Positions 61,112 to 64,000 of a DNA stretch of 64,000 nt are shown here, piece after piece. Each line of letters starts with the position of its first letter. Within the stretch, counting starts at the first letter, position 1. The DNA is from CAVQND01 sp049518415. GTDB lineage: Bacteria > Verrucomicrobiota > Verrucomicrobiia > Limisphaerales > UBA8199. A program made the position numbers and the translations under genes. The stretch is taken from assembly GCA_049518415.1 (NCBI GenBank), contig JBEKRX010000028.1, positions 6,292 through 70,291 on the forward strand, in the 5' to 3' direction. Below the pieces are notes generated by a model. The model was not told the origin of the DNA. It worked only from the letters and a program-made list of their open reading frames with translations, and ran no database searches.

Positions 61112-61933
61112 TCAAAGCTTGCGAGCCGTGATGCCCCGGAACCAACTTAACCGGTTTCCGCTCATGGCCACCGCGATGCCCAGCAGCCAGTTGCAGACCC
61201 GGTAGGGCATGGCCTTCCGCGCGAGCCGATCGGCGGAAGTCAAATAGGTCTCGAAGCGAAGGTCGGTCAGCCCCAGCGGCGCCAGCATCCGCCTCACTTC
61301 GCTTTCGGTATAGCCTTTGGTCCCCAGGCTTTCGAAGCGATGCCACATCACCCAGCGCAAGCTTTTCCACGGCCGCCCCTTCAGCAAGGCCTGGGTGAGC
61401 CAGCGCCGGTAAATGCAAAGCGAATGCCGGTTGTAGAGCATGACTTTGATTTCCCCGCCGGGCCGCACCACGCGTACGAGGTCGGCCAGCGCCTTTTCGG
61501 TGTTGGGCGTATGGTGCAACACCCCCCACGAATAGCCCAAGTCGAAGGAATTCGGCGGGAACGGGAGGTCTTCGGCATCGGCGACTTTGAGGCTCTCGGG
61601 CGCGGGCAAACCGTACACCTGGATGCGATGGCTCAGGTTGGCCACGGCCTCCTCCGTCAGGTCCACTCCCGACACCACGGCTCCGGCGCGCAGCCACTGA
61701 ATGAAGTCGGTGCCGGCGCCGAACCCGACCTCGAGCACGCGCTTTCCCCGGTAGCGCGTGAATTGCGCGAACGCATGGATGAAAGGCTGGTCGGTGTAGC
61801 GCCACTGCTCGATTTGTTCGAAGTATTCGCGGGTGAATTTCTCCGCCCGGGCATGCCCCGTGTCACAGCTCTGGCGGTTCCAGAACTCCTTCACCTGGGC
61901 TTTAAGGTCGGCGGATTCTTCGGTCATAAACAT
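61112..61933 (-). CDS. Class I SAM-dependent methyltransferase
   Basis: A 273-residue methyltransferase with RVLEVGFGAGTDFIQWLRAG, VSGVDLTEEAVANLSHRI, DLPFPPNSFDLGYSWGVLHH and LVRVVRPGGEIKVMLYNRHS. The C-terminal part (SEVRRMLAPLGLTDLRFETY) is typical of Methyltransf_11 proteins in glycan loci. It follows the glycosyltransferase at 62008-63249 in the same direction with a gap of 74 bases. The second ATG (61927) may be used. Confidence 0.87.
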   Translation of the reverse strand: MFMTEESADLKAQVKEFWNRQSCDTGHARAEKFTREYFEQIEQWRYTDQPFIHAFAQFTRYRGKRVLEVGFGAGTDFIQWLRAGAVVSGVDLTEEAVANLSHRIQVYGLPAPESLKVADAEDLPFPPNSFDLGYSWGVLHHTPNTEKALADLVRVVRPGGEIKVMLYNRHSLCIYRRWLTQALLKGRPWKSLRWVMWHRFESLGTKGYTESEVRRMLAPLGLTDLRFETYLTSADRLARKAMPYRVCNWLLGIAVAMSGNRLSWFRGITARKL

Positions 61934-62007
61934 TCGTTTGGTTGCCAGCCTACCACAACCCGCGAACCTTCGGCAACCGAGTGTTAAACCCGTGAATCGG
62001 CAAATAG

Positions 62008-63249
62008 TCAGCGGAGAGAACAGCCGCGCCCTGGCGGATTGCCAGGTCGCTTTGCTTGCGGCTGCGCCGAGTCATTGGAGCCAACGGCCCCTGCCGGCCG
62101 AGAGGCCAAACGGCGCCCGTATTCGGCCAGCAGCCGGTCGCCGTAGTCCTGCCAGGTGTTTTGCAGCGAACCCTTGCGATAGGCGGCCTCTCCCATCCGC
62201 CGGTTCAAGTCCCGGTCGGTTGCGAGCTTCAACATGGCCGCGGCGATCTCCGCCGGGTTCCGAGAGACGATGAAACCCTCGGTCCCCTCAGTTACAACCG
62301 TGGTGGCGCCGCTCTCGTAGCTCGCGATGATGGGCAGCCCCGCGGCCATGGCCTCGGAAAGGACCCGCGCGAATCCCTCTTCGCAGGACGGAAGAACGAA
62401 CGCGGTGCAGTTTTGCATCAATTCGTTGAGCTGTGCGTGGCGCAGCGAGCGATGCTGCTGGTAGAGCCCCGCCCACTTGGGGCGCTGCTTACGGAAGTCG
62501 ATCTTGTCATGGCCGACGCAAACCAATTCGGCCTGCGGAAGCTGGCGTTTGACAATTTCGAAGGCCGGAAACAGGTAATGGTGCCCTTTGCGCAAGCAGA
62601 TCGTGCCGACGCAAATGAAACGGGGCGCAGGCGGCGGCTCTTTCCGCCGCGTGAACGTGGCCGTGTCCACCCCGAACGGGTTGATGAAGCAGCGTGCCGG
62701 GTCGATGCCGTTCCAGACCATGGTGTCCCGCACGAAATTCGATGGGGACAGGATAACGTCGGCCCGCTCGATCTCCCGGTTCATCCGCGCGAACATGAAG
62801 CGCGGGATCGGGACCCGCTCTCCCGGGCACCACCGATCGCATTCCCGCTGCCAAAAACCGTAGTAAGTCGTCGGGTGGCTGTTGGGACAATCCAATACCT
62901 TGAGCGCGCCCACCGCGTCGGCCCGGTCAAAGATCTCGCTCGCAAAGCCCATGATGGCCTGGACGACCTCGAACTGCGGGCAGCGGGAAGAGCGCAGACT
63001 CGCCCGAAGCCAGGCCTGCCAAAAGCCGATCAGCCAATAGGTGGCGCGCTCTTGCCAGAGCTGGGAAGCCAGGTGATAAAACGGCTTCATCGCCAGGTGA
63101 TAAGGCCAGCAACGCCGATACTCGGCCGCCGGAAGGCCCAGCCGGTTCCGATCCGCCATCCACAAACCCGCCAAGGCCTGCCTGGCCGAAAAAGCCAGCG
63201 CCGTCCGCTCCAAATGCCAGGAGCGCGTCGTCGTCACAAGCACGCGCAT
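62008..63249 (-). CDS. Glycosyltransferase, GT-B fold (GT4-like)
   Basis: This 413-residue protein has the donor domain FICVGTICLRKGHHYLFPAF, VCVGHDKIDF, FVLPSCEEGFARVLSEAMAA and GLPIIASYESGATTVVTEGT with the E-x7-E motif (EEGFARVLSE). The N-terminal half includes ILSPSNFVRDTMVWNGIDPA. A retaining transfer from a nucleotide sugar onto a polysaccharide intermediate is expected. ATG at 63249 (MRVLVTTTRS) is the start; the frame upstream is not protein-like. The last 25 residues are basic and disordered. Confidence 0.88.
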   Translation of the reverse strand: MRVLVTTTRSWHLERTALAFSARQALAGLWMADRNRLGLPAAEYRRCWPYHLAMKPFYHLASQLWQERATYWLIGFWQAWLRASLRSSRCPQFEVVQAIMGFASEIFDRADAVGALKVLDCPNSHPTTYYGFWQRECDRWCPGERVPIPRFMFARMNREIERADVILSPSNFVRDTMVWNGIDPARCFINPFGVDTATFTRRKEPPPAPRFICVGTICLRKGHHYLFPAFEIVKRQLPQAELVCVGHDKIDFRKQRPKWAGLYQQHRSLRHAQLNELMQNCTAFVLPSCEEGFARVLSEAMAAGLPIIASYESGATTVVTEGTEGFIVSRNPAEIAAAMLKLATDRDLNRRMGEAAYRKGSLQNTWQDYGDRLLAEYGRRLASRPAGAVGSNDSAQPQAKRPGNPPGRGCSLR

Positions 63250-63473
63250 GCGCTCAGCAGTCTGTCGCAGCCTGCCCCCGCAGCTCAAGGCATTTCGCCG
63301 TTGAGTGGGCAGCAAAGTGGGTATCCAGCAGGATAACTATTCAGGTCTGCCGGCCGGCCGCAGGGACCGAAGGGATGCAGGGCTGACCGCGGCGGGCCGC
63401 CGGAATCGCCTCCCAGGGCAACGCCCGTCCCCGGCCGGGCCACGATTATTGGCCAGCGCCGCAGGGATGGGCC

Positions 63474-63501
63474 TTGACGCTTTGCCCCGACTTCCTATTA
63501 T
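63474..63501 (+). promoter_or_regulatory. Sigma-70-type promoter
   Basis: TTGACG (63474-63479), 16-bp spacer, TATTAT (63496-63501). The expected transcription start falls at or next to the GTG at 63508, so the mRNA may be leaderless. Confidence 0.55.
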
Positions 63502-63507
63502 CGCGGC

Positions 63508-64000
63508 GTGAAAGGAAACCCTCGCGCGGGCCTGTGGGGCGCACTGGCGCTGGCGGGCTGTCTGCTGCGGGGGCTTTCGGCGCACGCCTACACCAATCTC
63601 GCCGGCGCTTACGCGGCGATTGGCTTTGATCCCTTCGCTCCGGGCAATGCCGCGGTCGTTTTTTTCAGCGATGCTCACATGAACCTGGAGGTCTCGCAGA
63701 GCGGCGGCGTTATTATAACGACGAATCTGAACGCCCAGCTCGTGCAGACCGTCAATGCCATGAATCCTCCCCCCGCGAAGATTATCTTTGGGGGGGATGC
63801 CGCTACGAGTTTGTCTCAGGCCCCGGGCCAGGACCGCTTCGGTCACCCGGGGATAGTGGCGGATGCCACCAATGAAATGGCGTATTTCTTGTCCGCCCTT
63901 GGCGCCTTCACCAACGTGGCCCGGAGCAACCTTGTCTGCGTGCCGGGCAATCACGACCAGGGTCCTTATGAGACCAATGCGGAATTGTGGTGCCGGATGT
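63508..64000 (+). CDS. Secreted metallophosphoesterase, 3' end outside window
   Basis: The frame opens with GTG, and the first 30 residues (GALALAGCLLRGLSAHAY) form a signal peptide, possibly with the lipobox LAGC. A calcineurin-like phosphoesterase domain follows: VVFFSDAHMN (first metal Asp and His), KIIFGGDAAT (GD motif with the bridging Asp) and CVPGNHDQGP (GNHD). It is cut by the window end after 164 codons. The substrate is unknown. No ribosome site is visible ahead of the GTG, in keeping with the close promoter. Confidence 0.8.
   Translation, partial: MKGNPRAGLWGALALAGCLLRGLSAHAYTNLAGAYAAIGFDPFAPGNAAVVFFSDAHMNLEVSQSGGVIITTNLNAQLVQTVNAMNPPPAKIIFGGDAATSLSQAPGQDRFGHPGIVADATNEMAYFLSALGAFTNVARSNLVCVPGNHDQGPYETNAELWCRM

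Noticed and set aside
62056..63336. 426-codon plus-strand frame
   Set aside because: Antisense to the GT4-like glycosyltransferase; Arg/Pro-rich shadow.

Overview
The window looks like a chromosome segment of a GC-rich Verrucomicrobiota bacterium, probably of the Pedosphaera/Limisphaera side of the phylum. This is an inference, not a search result. It rests on a prepilin-type secreted protein with an H-x9-DG tail, secreted proteins ending in the YRLRWP-type C-terminus, a hopene-cyclase-type enzyme, the tail of a REP-associated transposase with many short dispersed repeats, and a palindromic element with gtgtgaaatattcggg ends. Housekeeping genes alternate with accessory patches full of gene remnants and repeats.

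Layout. 0-6.4 kb: an RNase II-type nuclease, an AsmA-like membrane protein, the stranded C-terminus of a transaldolase, a VIT1-type metal transporter, a squalene/hopene cyclase family enzyme and a small Thivi_2564-type membrane protein. 6.9-12 kb: a phosphorelay locus (hybrid kinase, receiver-kinase, sigma-54 response regulator) after a receiver remnant. 12-19 kb: a BspA-type leucine-rich-repeat secreted protein, two decayed copies of one unknown gene, a zinc-ribbon membrane protein, a flavin-binding protein, a broken PemK-type toxin-antitoxin module beside tRNA-Arg(TCG), and a pRiA4b ORF-3-like gene. 19-22.8 kb: a dihydroxy-acid dehydratase carrying an extra internal NTF2/SnoaL-like domain, and an outer-membrane-type protein.

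22.8-27.5 kb is the main accessory island. It holds 9-bp tandem repeats, a REP-transposase remnant, then three overlapping, translationally coupled genes (two unknown families plus a metallo-beta-lactamase-fold hydrolase) between two imperfect 131-bp direct repeats, followed by about 1.2 kb of nested repeats. It is my best candidate for an undescribed system.

27.5-36 kb: a VOC-family protein, then folP-cdaA-cdaR-glmM, which links folate, cyclic-di-AMP and cell-wall precursor synthesis. Next, on the minus strand, a cobalamin riboswitch stands ahead of a secreted protein and a pseudopilin, a target outside known B12 biology. trpA and manC follow. 36-41.8 kb: an SPFH/Arc pair, a secreted alpha/beta hydrolase with a 135-bp palindrome-ended element inserted in frame in its signal-peptide region, an AbiE-type toxin-antitoxin pair with twin operator-like repeats, and a DUF6788 gene. 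41.9-50.3 kb: a large secreted six-hairpin glycosidase-like protein, a tail-specific protease, the N-degron pathway pair clpS and aat with a DUF2017-like gene between them, and a YqgE/AlgH protein.

50.5-63.2 kb is a surface-polysaccharide cluster: hexapeptide acyltransferase, three methyltransferases, three glycosyltransferases, two tandem paralogous O-antigen-ligase/polymerase-like membrane proteins and a nucleotide-sugar dehydrogenase, with manC at 35 kb a likely precursor supplier. The window ends inside a secreted metallophosphoesterase.
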